Source: Gammaproteobacteria bacterium
GTDB lineage: Bacteria; Pseudomonadota; Gammaproteobacteria; SZUA-152
Reading direction: 5' to 3'
Assembly (NCBI GenBank): GCA_029882975.1
Contig: JAOUJW010000037.1
Span: forward strand, 1 to 52,311
DNA length: 52,311 nt
Shown here: positions 15,330 through 26,734 of the stretch, piece by piece
How positions within the stretch are numbered: position 1 is the stretch's first letter
Layout of the letters: every line of letters starts with the position of its first letter
Notes under the pieces: model-generated
Told to the model about the DNA's origin: nothing
The model's database searches: none
Seen by the model: only the letters and a program-made list of their open reading frames with translations
Made by a program: the position numbers and the translations under genes

Positions 15330-17639
15330 ATGGGATTTAAAGGTTATCGAATGTCATACTGTTCTGAGAGTCGCTTACGCGCTGGCTTGTATCCTGTAGT
15401 ATTACTGGCCGCGATATTATGCCTGTTAGGTCAGCGAGCAATGGCCGCCGAGGTGGTATTGCAGGATATAAAAATCACCAAGGAGGGCGCCGCCACTCAA
15501 GTGGAAATTTCCCTTGGGCGGGCACTGGGCTATGTGAAGCATTTTCCGCAAACATTTGGCGAAATAATTCAGATCCAATTGTTGTTGGATGCGGACAAAC
15601 AGCGGTTGATCCATAAGGAAATGCGTCAGGGCAAAGAGCTGCAGGCAGTCGCCGGTGGTAAACAACCTTTGACTTACGTCACTTACGAAGAAGGTGTACC
15701 GGGAGGACCCTATTTAACGTTACGTTTTACCCACCCTATGGAATTCACGGTTGAAGCAAAAAGCGACACTTCTTTGCTCATCACCCTGACAGAAAAGCAA
15801 CAAACCCAACAGGCGTCTTCAGACATTTCCACAGGATCCACGCCCCCCGGTATGTCGCCACCGCCAGGAACTACCAGCACCGCGCCACAAAGCAAGCAAC
15901 TCAATGTAGGCGAGCTTATGGCTAAGGCCCGACAGGCTTTAACTTTCGGTGATAATGAAGGCTCAGCAAGATTGTTACGCAAAATTATTGCGATTCCGGA
16001 TAACCCTCACGCACAGGAGGCGCGCGAATTGTTGGGGCTGTCTTTAGAGCGTAGTAAGCAAATCGATCGTGCCCGATTCGAATATAACAAATACCTGGAG
16101 CTGTATAAGAAGGGCGATGGTCCGACCCGAGTCAAACAAAGACTGCAGGCGTTAGACAGCATGGGTATTGTGAAAAAACGTAAAAAACTGCGTGTGGTTC
16201 GCCGCGAAGAAGACCGGCAAACTTACAAATTCTTTGGGCGAATTTCTCAAGACTATGGGCAAAATCTGGCCCTGGACAATCCGGAGTTGGGGCCGGGCGA
16301 AACTGCATCCAGTGATGAAAAATTTGTTAAAACCGTTCGCAGCAGCAGCCATGTCAGTTTACGGGGTCGCTATCAGGATGGAAATCGTATTATCAATTCA
16401 GTTATGACCGGCAGTTATTCCTGGAGTCAGTTTGGTGACCGGGACCCCAGGAAAGATACGAGGCCATCGGATTTTTATGTTAATTATTCCCAGGATCGAG
16501 ACACCTTGTTTGCCACCTTGGGATTGCATCGGGCTCGAAGCGCCGGGGTTTATGATCGATTCTGGGGTGTGACGGGCGGAGCGGAAGTGTCTGAAGGTGT
16601 GACCGTAAGTCTGCTCGGCGGGGATGTTTATACTCATGATGTAACTTATGAGAAAAACTTTTTTGCTGTAAAAGCTGCATTGGGTAAACGACGTGCCATA
16701 GTATCCGGTAATGTGTATATGGTAAATCAAACGGTTGACTCCATGGCAGATCGTGAGGCCATGGGTGGAGATATGCGTTACTCTGAAAAGGAAGTTACCA
16801 TGTTCGGCAGCCTGGATTACGACACATTTTACGGGGTGCCCACCTTGGGTAATGTACGGTGGGGGTGGCAGTACAACAAAAAGTCTCGTCTCAATATCTC
16901 TTACGATTATCGCAATCTGATTTTTACCAGTCAGGCAACACGCTTGTATTACACAAATGCCACTCTTAACTATGCCTTTGACGGTATCGATGAAATGCGT
17001 AAAGTGTTCTCTGATGAGCGAATCAAGGAAATTGCCAGAGCCTATACGGCCAAAACCCATTCCATAACAGCGGGTACCAGTATTCAGGAAGACAAGGATA
17101 ATCAATACACATTTGATTTTTCCATGTACAAATCCTTAGACGGTGACTCGGTCACGATTACCCAGGCAGAGGTAGATCGCGTGCCTGGAGGCGCCACAAC
17201 GATTGGAGAAGGAAATACCATTTCACCGCTGTTAGAGAATCGTACCTATACGTTGTCTGCTCAGTGGATTGCCAGTAATGCGCTGCAGGAAAACGATTTG
17301 CATGTCGTTGGGGTACGCGCATCGCAGTATCAGACTCGAAATGCAGGCTCTGGCCAGTTGGAGACTACGTCCACGGATGTATCTTTGTTTGTCAATTCAC
17401 GTTTGGCTCCCATTAATAATTGGAACCCTCGCCCCCGACTAACCATGAGCTACCGTAAGTTTGCGGGAGTTAGCACAGGTAACCGCCTCATGGTTCAACC
17501 GACGGTTAAATTGGACTACCGTTGGAAGAAAGAGTGGGTTTTCGATGTGGAGTTTGGCATTACATGGCTGGACTACGCTAACGATGATTTTGATAAAAAC
17601 GAGGGTGCCATCCGATTGGGTTATAACTACACCTTCTGA
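15330..17639 (+). CDS. Outer-membrane beta-barrel with N-terminal AMIN-like and TPR domains
   Basis: The 769-residue protein has a signal peptide (LYPVVLLAAILCLLGQRAMA, about residues 20-39), an AMIN-like domain (about 40-150) homologous to the upstream small protein, a Pro/Ser/Thr linker (about 160-190), a TPR region (about 195-275: LMAKARQALTFGDNEGSARL, ARFEYNKYLELYKKG), and then about 460 residues of alternating strands with aromatic girdles. It ends in YNYTF, the barrel-assembly signature. The order periplasmic docking domain, TPR, barrel differs from MtrB/PioB porins, which lack such an N-terminal extension. Given the two multiheme genes just upstream, it is the best candidate for an outer-membrane sheath through which cytochromes pass electrons. 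An ordinary secretion or channel role cannot be excluded. Confidence 0.85.
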   Translation: MGFKGYRMSYCSESRLRAGLYPVVLLAAILCLLGQRAMAAEVVLQDIKITKEGAATQVEISLGRALGYVKHFPQTFGEIIQIQLLLDADKQRLIHKEMRQGKELQAVAGGKQPLTYVTYEEGVPGGPYLTLRFTHPMEFTVEAKSDTSLLITLTEKQQTQQASSDISTGSTPPGMSPPPGTTSTAPQSKQLNVGELMAKARQALTFGDNEGSARLLRKIIAIPDNPHAQEARELLGLSLERSKQIDRARFEYNKYLELYKKGDGPTRVKQRLQALDSMGIVKKRKKLRVVRREEDRQTYKFFGRISQDYGQNLALDNPELGPGETASSDEKFVKTVRSSSHVSLRGRYQDGNRIINSVMTGSYSWSQFGDRDPRKDTRPSDFYVNYSQDRDTLFATLGLHRARSAGVYDRFWGVTGGAEVSEGVTVSLLGGDVYTHDVTYEKNFFAVKAALGKRRAIVSGNVYMVNQTVDSMADREAMGGDMRYSEKEVTMFGSLDYDTFYGVPTLGNVRWGWQYNKKSRLNISYDYRNLIFTSQATRLYYTNATLNYAFDGIDEMRKVFSDERIKEIARAYTAKTHSITAGTSIQEDKDNQYTFDFSMYKSLDGDSVTITQAEVDRVPGGATTIGEGNTISPLLENRTYTLSAQWIASNALQENDLHVVGVRASQYQTRNAGSGQLETTSTDVSLFVNSRLAPINNWNPRPRLTMSYRKFAGVSTGNRLMVQPTVKLDYRWKKEWVFDVEFGITWLDYANDDFDKNEGAIRLGYNYTF

Positions 17640-17675
17640 TGAACAGCTGTTTCTTTAAGCGGTGTTTGGGTGCTT

Positions 17676-17764
17676 GTGTCTCTGATTGAGACACTGTTAT
17701 GTCTTAAGCTGGGGCATTGAGGCACATTGCTTTGAGACACATGGCATTGACACATCAGTGCCAT
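17676..17764. terminator. Two hairpins between convergent genes
   Basis: GTGTCTC / GAGACAC (17676-17694, loop of 5) and ATGGCA / TGCCAT (17741-17764) lie between the convergent barrel gene and Sel1-ankyrin gene. Neither has a T-run, so terminator function is tentative. Confidence 0.4.
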
Positions 17765-17793
17765 GATGCTTGTTGTGTTAAAATGTATTCGAG

Positions 17794-19551
17794 TTATTTT
17801 TTCTTCTTTTTCTCCAGCTCACCCTTGGGTATTTTAAAATCGGGGACCCGGGCTCCGGAATTCTTCAGCAAGCGATAAGTCTCATCATGACCGTAGCTGG
17901 CAGCGATGTAAATGGGAGACAGGCGTCGATTGGACACGGCATTGATATCGGCGCCTTTGTCAATCAGGGCTTTAGTTACCCGAATGTGGCCATTTCTGGC
18001 GGCCAGCATCAGCGCGGTCCAGCCTTGATTGTTTCTCATGTTTGGGTTGGCGCCTTTATCAATGAGTTCCAGTACCAACTCGGGTTTGTTGATTTCTGCG
18101 GCGTGCATAAGTGCGGTAAATCCATCGGTATTGCGTTCGTTTAGAGAGGCGCCTTGTTGAATAAGGAAATTGGCCACTTTATCCTGCTTGCCACGTACAG
18201 CTGCGATTAAGGCCGTGTCGCCAAATTGGCTGCGGCCGTCTATACGGGCTTTGCCCTTGAGTAAAGTTTTCACCATGGGTAGGTTGCCTCGTTCTGCAGC
18301 AATGACCAATGCAATATTGCCGCGCTCATTGGGCACTTGCGGATCGACACCACCTTTGAGTAGAGCCGTTACGACCTTTTCCAAGCTATATATGGTTGCG
18401 TAAATCAAGGCGGTATTCCCGTGATTATTTTTTGCCAAACCGATGGTACCGGTGGCTGTATTGAGTAATAAAGAATTTATGGCCTTGAGGTTGGCTTTTT
18501 CCACGGCAAGGAGCAAAGGGGTTAAACCGGTTTTGTCGGCAATAGCGGCTGAGGCATTGTGTTCCAGCAGGATTCTAATGGTGGCCGGCTTGTCGTTAAA
18601 TGCGGCGTGATGTAGAGCCGTTCGCCCCAGAGCATCCTGATGATTGATATTGGCTTTGGCTTTTAGGAGTTCCTTCACAATGCCCTGGTGGTCAGCGGCA
18701 GCCGCAATAAGCAAAGGCGTGCGCTCTAAAGCATCCGTGTTTTCTAAATCCGCGTCTTCTTCGATCAGGACGCGCGTGGCATCCGCATTGTTGCGCATGG
18801 CCGCATAGGCCAATGCGGAATAGCCGGCTTTATCTTTCATGTCGCTTAAGGCTTCACGTTTTATCAAGGTTCGTACGGTGTCTGCACGGTTGAAATAGGC
18901 GGCTTCCATTAGTGCGGTACGAGCGCTTTTATCTGCAGCATTAACGCCGGCTCCCAATTTGAGTAGTTCCAAAGCGGTGTTGCTATGACCTTCAGCAGCG
19001 GCCCATCGTAGTAAGTCGTTTATGTCCAGTGGGTCCTTGTCTTTGCTCTTTTTTTGTTTGCGAATATCGAAATTGAGATTGGCCATAGGATCGTTGGACA
19101 TTTGTTCGAGTTTTTCTTTGGCCAGTTCCACTTTTTGCGATGCGGCCTTGCGGAACCATTGGTAGGCTTGTTCTTTGTCCTGTGGCGTGCCCCAACCCTT
19201 CAAGTGCATCATGCCCAAATTGTATTGGGCTTGAGGGTGACCTTTTTCTGCCGCCCGTTTGAACCACTGAAATGCCTTGTCAATGTCCTTTTTAGCGCCG
19301 GTCCCAAGGCGGTGCATGACTCCCAGGCGATATTGCGAGTTGGTATGGCCTTTTTTGGCCAGCTCATTCCACAGTTTGATGGCGGTGTCATAATCCCGTA
19401 ATTTAGCCGATTCCATTGCTTTAATGTAATTTGGGTGTTCTTGCGCCGCATGAACCGGCTCCAGACTGAGTAGGGCGGCCATTAGCAATACGGCCGGTCT
19501 CATTGCGGTAAGGATCAAGGATAAGATTGGGGTGGCATTCGGTCTGATCAT
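17794..19551 (-). CDS. Exported Sel1-plus-ankyrin repeat protein
   Basis: The 585-residue protein has a signal peptide (about residues 17-36, ending PVHAA), two to three Sel1 repeats (about 50-150; SQYRLGVMHRLGTGAKKD, PQAQYNLGMMHLKGWGTPQD), then about eleven ankyrin repeats to residue 570, and a lysine-rich tail. ATG 19551 is used; ATG 19503 would start the signal peptide more tightly but has no ribosome-binding site. It combines in one chain the two repeat types found separately in the proteins at 4718 and 5967. It is convergent with the barrel gene. The likely role is a periplasmic protein scaffold; no enzymatic motif is visible. Confidence 0.87.
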   Translation of the reverse strand: MIRPNATPILSLILTAMRPAVLLMAALLSLEPVHAAQEHPNYIKAMESAKLRDYDTAIKLWNELAKKGHTNSQYRLGVMHRLGTGAKKDIDKAFQWFKRAAEKGHPQAQYNLGMMHLKGWGTPQDKEQAYQWFRKAASQKVELAKEKLEQMSNDPMANLNFDIRKQKKSKDKDPLDINDLLRWAAAEGHSNTALELLKLGAGVNAADKSARTALMEAAYFNRADTVRTLIKREALSDMKDKAGYSALAYAAMRNNADATRVLIEEDADLENTDALERTPLLIAAAADHQGIVKELLKAKANINHQDALGRTALHHAAFNDKPATIRILLEHNASAAIADKTGLTPLLLAVEKANLKAINSLLLNTATGTIGLAKNNHGNTALIYATIYSLEKVVTALLKGGVDPQVPNERGNIALVIAAERGNLPMVKTLLKGKARIDGRSQFGDTALIAAVRGKQDKVANFLIQQGASLNERNTDGFTALMHAAEINKPELVLELIDKGANPNMRNNQGWTALMLAARNGHIRVTKALIDKGADINAVSNRRLSPIYIAASYGHDETYRLLKNSGARVPDFKIPKGELEKKKKK

Positions 19552-19750
19552 AACTATTCTCTACATTAAATACACGAGGCCGTCAGGTGATTTTATATCA
19601 AAAAGCTGTAAGATGTATTGAATTCTCAAGACTAAATGGTGAAAATTCCTGCGCTATGCAGCTGGGATATTGGGTCCCTGCGAAATGGTGCAGAAAAAAT
19701 AACCATACAATGTATACAAGATATAGTGGCGCAGGGAAAAAGGGAAAAGC

Positions 19751-20917
19751 ATGAATCTTCATGAATATCAGGCAAAAAATCTATTTAAAGAATACGGAAT
19801 TCGAGTCGCTGACAGTTGCGTCGTCGATACCCCGGAAGCCGCCGTAGCGGCCGCACAACAGTTGGGTGGATCATCTTGGATGGTGAAAGCCCAGGTTCAC
19901 ACCGGTGGACGTGGTAAAGCCGGTGGGGTAAAAAAAGTCTCCGGACAGGAACAATTGCTGGACACCGCACGCGCCATGTTGGGATCCACCCTGGCTACCC
20001 ATCAAACGGCATCAGAAGGTTTGCCGGTGAACCAGGTTTTAATTGAAGCCCTGAGCGAATTTACACAGGAATTGTATTTGAGTGCCTTAGTGGATCGAGG
20101 TAACCAGCGGGTAGTGTTTATTGCGTCGGCATCCGGCGGAATGGATATTGAAGAAGTGGCGCGGGATCAGCCCGAGGCTATTTTTACCACTGTCATTAAC
20201 CCCTGCACCGGGGTGATGCCCTATCAATGTCGTCAATTGGTGTTTGATATGGGTTTGTCCACCAAGTTGATTACGCCGCTATACCAGGTGATGAAAAGCC
20301 TGTATACCCTGTTTCTGGAAAAGGACCTTAGCCTGATTGAAATTAATCCCCTGGTTATTACCTCAGACGAGCAACTTTTGGCCTTGGATGCAAAGATCAA
20401 TATAGACGACAACGCCTTGTTTCGGCAATCGGCTTTGAGTGCCCTGCGGGATTCATCACAGGAAGATGAGCGTGAGCATCATGCCCGTCAGTTTGATTTA
20501 AATTATGTCACCTTGGACGGGAACATTGGGTGCATGGTCAATGGGGCCGGATTGGCCATGGCGACGATGGATTTGATTAAACTCCATGGAGGTAATCCGG
20601 CGAATTTTCTCGATGTCGGAGGGGGTATCACGGTGGATCGGGTGGTAGAGGCCTTCAAACTGGTGATGTCCGATTCCAAAGTCAACGCTATATTGGTGAA
20701 TATTTTCGGCGGCATCGTTCGTTGCGACCTTATTGCGGATGGCATTATACGGGCTATCGAGGAAGTGTCCTTGTCAGTTCCGGTTGTGGTGCGGTTGGAA
20801 GGTACCAATGTGGAGCAGGGTTTGAGTCTGTTAAAGGCCAGCGGTCTGCAAGTGGAAACGGCTGAGAATCTGACCGAAGCTGCCGTGAAAGTGGTAAAAG
20901 CAGCGAGGGGGGCTTAA
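19751..20917 (+). CDS. sucC: Succinyl-CoA synthetase (ADP-forming) beta subunit
   Basis: The 388-residue ATP-grasp protein matches SucC along its length: [34 protein letters not shown] (nucleotide-binding), LIEINPLV, and [17 protein letters not shown] near the C-terminus. With SucD it interconverts succinyl-CoA + ADP + Pi and succinate + CoA + ATP in the TCA cycle. AAGGGA precedes the ATG. Its stop overlaps the sucD start by one base (TAATG), a sign of translational coupling. A leader of about 200 bases upstream contains a 7-bp long-range pair (19676-19682 / 19730-19736). Here it is linked to nadE and glnB rather than to sucAB. Confidence 0.97.
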   Translation: MNLHEYQAKNLFKEYGIRVADSCVVDTPEAAVAAAQQLGGSSWMVKAQVHTGGRGKAGGVKKVSGQEQLLDTARAMLGSTLATHQTASEGLPVNQVLIEALSEFTQELYLSALVDRGNQRVVFIASASGGMDIEEVARDQPEAIFTTVINPCTGVMPYQCRQLVFDMGLSTKLITPLYQVMKSLYTLFLEKDLSLIEINPLVITSDEQLLALDAKINIDDNALFRQSALSALRDSSQEDEREHHARQFDLNYVTLDGNIGCMVNGAGLAMATMDLIKLHGGNPANFLDVGGGITVDRVVEAFKLVMSDSKVNAILVNIFGGIVRCDLIADGIIRAIEEVSLSVPVVVRLEGTNVEQGLSLLKASGLQVETAENLTEAAVKVVKAARGA

Positions 20918-21789
20918 TGGCTATTTTAATCGATAAAAATACTCGGGTGATTTGTCAGGGGTTTACCGGCAAACAAGGCACGTTTCATTCTGAGCAGGCC
21001 ATCGCTTACGGAACCCAAATGGTGGGTGGTGTTACGCCAGGCAAGGGTGGGCAAACCCACCTGAATTTACCCGTTTTCAATACTGTGAGAGAGGCAGTGG
21101 ACCAGGCAGGTGCCAATGCCACCATGATTTTTGTACCTGCGGCTTATGCGGCTGACAGTATTCTGGAAGCCGCTGAAGCCGGAATCAAAGTGATTGTGTG
21201 TATTACCGAAGGTATCCCGGTTTTGGATATGGTGAAAGTCAAAGCCATATTAAAGGGCAGTGACGTACAATTGATCGGTCCTAATTGCCCGGGTGTAATT
21301 ACACCGGGTGTCTGCAAAATTGGAATTATGCCCGGTTCCATTCATCAGCAGGGAAGTATCGGTATTGTGTCCCGTTCCGGTACACTGACGTATGAAGCGG
21401 TTTACCAGACTACACAAAACAGTCTTGGGCAGAGTACCTGTGTAGGTATCGGTGGAGATCCCATTCATGGGCTCAATTTTATCGACTGTCTGCAAATGTT
21501 TGAGCAGGACCGTCAAACCAAGGGAATTATTATGGTGGGTGAAATTGGCGGTACAGCGGAACAGGAAGCGGCGGAGTTTATTAAAAGTAATGTGCGCAAA
21601 CCTGTGGTGGGGTACATCGCGGGAGTTACCGCACCGCCGGGCAAACGCATGGGGCATGCCGGTGCCATTATCAGCGGTGGATCCGGGACAGCGCATCAAA
21701 AATTTGCTGCATTGGAAGCAGCGGGGGTCAATATTGCCCGGTCACCAGCGGAGTTGGGGGTGAAAATGCTGGAATTTTTTTCCGGGTAG
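20917..21789 (+). CDS. sucD: Succinyl-CoA synthetase alpha subunit
   Basis: The 290-residue protein follows the SucD consensus closely: [20 protein letters not shown] (CoA-binding Rossmann start), [24 protein letters not shown], and [14 protein letters not shown], which carries the histidine phosphorylated during catalysis. It forms the heterodimer or heterotetramer with SucC. Its start shares one base with the sucC stop. Length is standard. Confidence 0.97.
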   Translation: MAILIDKNTRVICQGFTGKQGTFHSEQAIAYGTQMVGGVTPGKGGQTHLNLPVFNTVREAVDQAGANATMIFVPAAYAADSILEAAEAGIKVIVCITEGIPVLDMVKVKAILKGSDVQLIGPNCPGVITPGVCKIGIMPGSIHQQGSIGIVSRSGTLTYEAVYQTTQNSLGQSTCVGIGGDPIHGLNFIDCLQMFEQDRQTKGIIMVGEIGGTAEQEAAEFIKSNVRKPVVGYIAGVTAPPGKRMGHAGAIISGGSGTAHQKFAALEAAGVNIARSPAELGVKMLEFFSG

Positions 21790-21854
21790 TTTACAAACCG
21801 GTAGTTCGATGTATTTGCTGCTAAATGCAGCGAACGAAACGGCTGGAGTAGGAA

Positions 21855-23841
<1,987 letters not shown>

Positions 23842-23862
23842 TCTTTAGATTCGGATTATGAC

Positions 23863-23891
23863 GCTGCCGAGGATGGTTATCGGCAGCTTTT
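23863..23891 (+). terminator. Rho-independent terminator after glnB
   Basis: A perfect 8-bp stem (GCTGCCGA / TCGGCAGC) with a 9-base loop is followed by TTTT. It lies between the convergent glnB and bamD genes. Confidence 0.8.
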
Positions 23892-23904
23892 CCCGTCGCT
23901 CCGT

Positions 23905-24780
23905 TTAATTCACCTGGCTCGGCTCCGGGTAGTTCTTTTCCAAGACCCGTTTTGCATCCTGAGCCAATTCATGCATTTGTAGCTTGGTATAGGCAATATT
24001 AAGCAGCTTTAACGCTTTTTCCACGGCCGGGGTACGCGGATAGTGTTCCACAACATATTTGGCCCGGTTGATGACGGCCACGTAAGCTTCACGCTCCAGG
24101 TAATAATCTGCAACCTTTATTTCGTGCATGGCCAGCGTATTGCGTTGGAATTTCATGCGCTTAATCGCATCAGGAACGTATTTGCTGCTGGGAAAGTGTT
24201 TCACCAGTTTGGAGAAATAATTGAAAGACTCCTTAGCGGAGCTGGGATCGCGCATCGCAGGGTCCTGTGGCACCAGGCTGTCCAGGGGCGAATCTTTTTT
24301 ATGAAAGCTGGCCAGTCCGCGTAGATAATACATGTAATCCACATTAGGATGGGTGGGGTGTAGTTTTATAAATCGATCAGCTGACGCGATTGCGGAATCG
24401 TATTCTTCATACTTGTAGTGCGCATACGCGGCTTCCATCTGAGCGTTTTCCGCCAAAGTTCCGAATGGAAATCTGGATTCAAGTGTTTCATAATATTCGA
24501 TTGCCAATTGATAATCGCCGTCTTTGACTTCTTTTTGGGCGTGTTGATACAGTTGCTGGGCGCTCCACCCGGCGGTGGGATCGTCATTTTCCTCTGTGGT
24601 GCCGGCGCAGGCGCTGAGTACGAGTACAGTCACAGCGGTGAGCACAGATCGAAACAGGGGCTTATACTGGAGCTTGAGCCATGTAGGCAATGCGGGCTTG
24701 ACGGTTTTTGTCACAGTGGAGTCCGGTAATAGTAAGGTCAGGAAAGTTGGCAAAATTTGCATAGTTTTAAATATCAACAA
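23905..24780 (-). CDS. bamD: Outer-membrane assembly lipoprotein BamD
   Basis: The protein has a lipobox (VLVLSAC) followed by five TPR repeats typical of BamD (LYQHAQKEVKDGDYQLAIEY, YETLESRFPFGTLAENAQ, MYYLRGLASF). BamD is the essential lipoprotein that works with BamA to fold outer-membrane barrels. The open frame gives 291 residues with about 55 ahead of the lipid cysteine, too long for a lipoprotein signal, so the true start is probably internal and uses a non-ATG codon. ATG 24762 is another option. rluD and pgeF are divergent next to it, the order seen in many gammaproteobacteria. Confidence 0.93.
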   Translation of the reverse strand: MLIFKTMQILPTFLTLLLPDSTVTKTVKPALPTWLKLQYKPLFRSVLTAVTVLVLSACAGTTEENDDPTAGWSAQQLYQHAQKEVKDGDYQLAIEYYETLESRFPFGTLAENAQMEAAYAHYKYEEYDSAIASADRFIKLHPTHPNVDYMYYLRGLASFHKKDSPLDSLVPQDPAMRDPSSAKESFNYFSKLVKHFPSSKYVPDAIKRMKFQRNTLAMHEIKVADYYLEREAYVAVINRAKYVVEHYPRTPAVEKALKLLNIAYTKLQMHELAQDAKRVLEKNYPEPSQVN

Positions 24781-24929
24781 GTTACTGGTGTCGGGTCAAT
24801 CGAAAAGCCTATTATAACTCACTGTGGTAGCGGACTCTATGGGGGCGCTTTGCCTCAATGTTCACTCATGCTGTCGGTAGCTTGCAGTTGGCTCCCACAG
24901 GCATCATTACCACAAGCCGCATTATTGCC

Positions 24930-25886
24930 ATGACCGATTCCTATTTTAAAGTTCAAATTCCCAGTCAATGTTCCGGTGATCGTTTGGACATCGCATTAAC
25001 GACTTTGTTTCCTGAGTTTTCCCGTTCACGTTTACAAAAATGGATCAAGCAGGGCTTGGTGCAGGTGGATCATGAGTATCGTAAACCCAAAGACACGGTA
25101 CATGAAGGGGAATGGGTGGAGGTATGGGCCTCAGTTGAACAAAGCAATCAGTGGCAGGCACAAGCCATCGACTTGGAAGTGGTTTATGAGGATGAAGACA
25201 TTATTGTCATCAACAAGCCGGCGGGCTTGGTTGTGCATCCGGGTGCCGGTAATCCCGATGGCACCTTAAGTAATGGACTGTTATATGCCTATCCTCAATT
25301 GACAAGTGTACCTAGAGCCGGTGTAATTCATCGCCTGGATAAGGATACTACCGGATTGCTGGTGGTGGCGCGTACCTTAGCTGCCCACAAAACCCTGGTG
25401 GAGCAATTGCAAGCGCGAGAGTTTGAACGTTGTTACCAGGCTTTATGTTGCGGTGTGTTGAACAGTGGGGGCACCGTGGACCAGCCCATACGGAGGCATC
25501 CGTTGCATCGAACTCGAATGGCCGTGGTGTCGGGAGGCAAGGAAGCCGTGACCCACTATCGTGTTGGCGAACGGTTTCGCTTCCACACTTTGCTCAATGT
25601 ACGTTTGGAAACCGGACGTACCCATCAGATTCGGGTGCACATGGCCTTCATTCACCATCCTCTGGTGGGTGATCCGACATATGGCGGGCGATTAAAGTTG
25701 AGTTCAAATTGCTCGGAACGATTTACCACCGAGTTGCGTAGTTTTAAGCGTCAGGCTTTACATGCGCAAAAATTGGGTTTGCAGCACCCGCGTAGCGGAG
25801 AAGTGTTGCAATGGGAGGCCCCTCTGCCGGAGGATATGATGAGCTTAATTGCTGCGGCCAGGGAAGATGCTGAGGCTGGGTGTTGA
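24930..25886 (+). CDS. rluD: 23S rRNA pseudouridine synthase D
   Basis: The protein has an N-terminal S4 RNA-binding domain (GDRLDIALTTLFPEFSRSRL) and the RsuA/RluA catalytic domain with the RLD motif (GVIHRLDKDTTGLLVVA), whose Asp is the nucleophile, plus LETGRTHQIRVHM. RluD makes pseudouridines 1911, 1915 and 1917 in helix 69 of 23S rRNA. ATG 24930 gives a 318-residue protein that begins like RluD homologues. An upstream ATG at 24858 would add 24 residues; neither start has a clear ribosome-binding site. Confidence 0.94.
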   Translation: MTDSYFKVQIPSQCSGDRLDIALTTLFPEFSRSRLQKWIKQGLVQVDHEYRKPKDTVHEGEWVEVWASVEQSNQWQAQAIDLEVVYEDEDIIVINKPAGLVVHPGAGNPDGTLSNGLLYAYPQLTSVPRAGVIHRLDKDTTGLLVVARTLAAHKTLVEQLQAREFERCYQALCCGVLNSGGTVDQPIRRHPLHRTRMAVVSGGKEAVTHYRVGERFRFHTLLNVRLETGRTHQIRVHMAFIHHPLVGDPTYGGRLKLSSNCSERFTTELRSFKRQALHAQKLGLQHPRSGEVLQWEAPLPEDMMSLIAAAREDAEAGC

Positions 25887-25947
25887 TTCAGAATGTCGAA
25901 GCACGCAAATAATGTGATGCAGGGCCAATGGACGAACACAACAATTC

Positions 25948-26718
25948 GTGACAATAATGAACGACGACAATAAATTTATCATGCCGCAATGGGGTGTGCC
26001 GAGTTGGGTTAGGGCAGCGGTGACCACTCGCCTGGGAGGCGTTAGCAGCCAACCGTATGACAGTTTTAACCTGGGTGACCACGTGGGGGATGATCCCGGC
26101 ACCGTAGCCTTAAACCGTCAACGTCTGCTGGACGAAATGCAGCTACCGTCTGTACCGGTTTGGTTGCAGCAGGTTCATGGTATCCGGGTGGTTGATGCCG
26201 CCGGGGTGAGTAAAGCGGATGCGGTACAAGCGGATGCGGCCTTCACCCGAACTCCCGGAGTGGTATGTGCGGTCATGACGGCCGACTGTTTACCTGTTCT
26301 ATTCTCTGATCGTGAGGGTACCGTGGTGGCGGCTGCCCATGCCGGTTGGCGGGGCTTGGCGCAAGGGGTGTTAGAAGCAACGGTAGCAGCCATGGGCGTA
26401 GTGGATATTAGCGAGCTATGTGTCTGGTTAGGCCCTGGTATCGGCGCCAAAGCCTTTGAAGTCGGTGAGGATGTACGCAACGCTTTTCTGGCTTACGACG
26501 AACAGTCTGTCTTGGCTTTTGCGGATGTGGGTAACAAAAAGTTTTTAGCAGATATGGATTTGCTGGCCAGGCAGCGACTGCAAAGCCTGGGGGTGACTCA
26601 GATTAGCGGTGGGGGATATTGCACCTATTCTGATGCACAGCGGTTTTACTCCTATCGCCGGGATAAGATTACCGGGCGCATGGCTTCATTAATTTGGCTG
26701 GACGCCTCGTCGGCGTAA
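25948..26718 (+). CDS. pgeF: Laccase-domain purine nucleoside phosphorylase / polyphenol oxidase
   Basis: The 256-residue protein belongs to the YfiH/PgeF (DUF152) family: VTTRLGGVSSQPYDSFNLGD, MTADCLPVLF, AAHAGWRGLAQGVLE, and WLGPGIG. The conserved His and Cys residues bind a metal. E. coli YfiH/PgeF clears miscoded peptidoglycan precursors, and homologues show purine nucleoside phosphorylase or laccase activity. The start may be ATG 25957 instead of 25948. It follows rluD, a conserved neighbour. Confidence 0.93.
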   Translation: MTIMNDDNKFIMPQWGVPSWVRAAVTTRLGGVSSQPYDSFNLGDHVGDDPGTVALNRQRLLDEMQLPSVPVWLQQVHGIRVVDAAGVSKADAVQADAAFTRTPGVVCAVMTADCLPVLFSDREGTVVAAAHAGWRGLAQGVLEATVAAMGVVDISELCVWLGPGIGAKAFEVGEDVRNAFLAYDEQSVLAFADVGNKKFLADMDLLARQRLQSLGVTQISGGGYCTYSDAQRFYSYRRDKITGRMASLIWLDASSA

Positions 26719-26734
26719 CCGTTTGGAATCATTC

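Noticed and set aside
19751-21789. Malate-CoA ligase (MtkAB) instead of SucCD
   Set aside because: N-terminal and active-site motifs follow SucC and SucD closely, and no serine-cycle genes are nearby.
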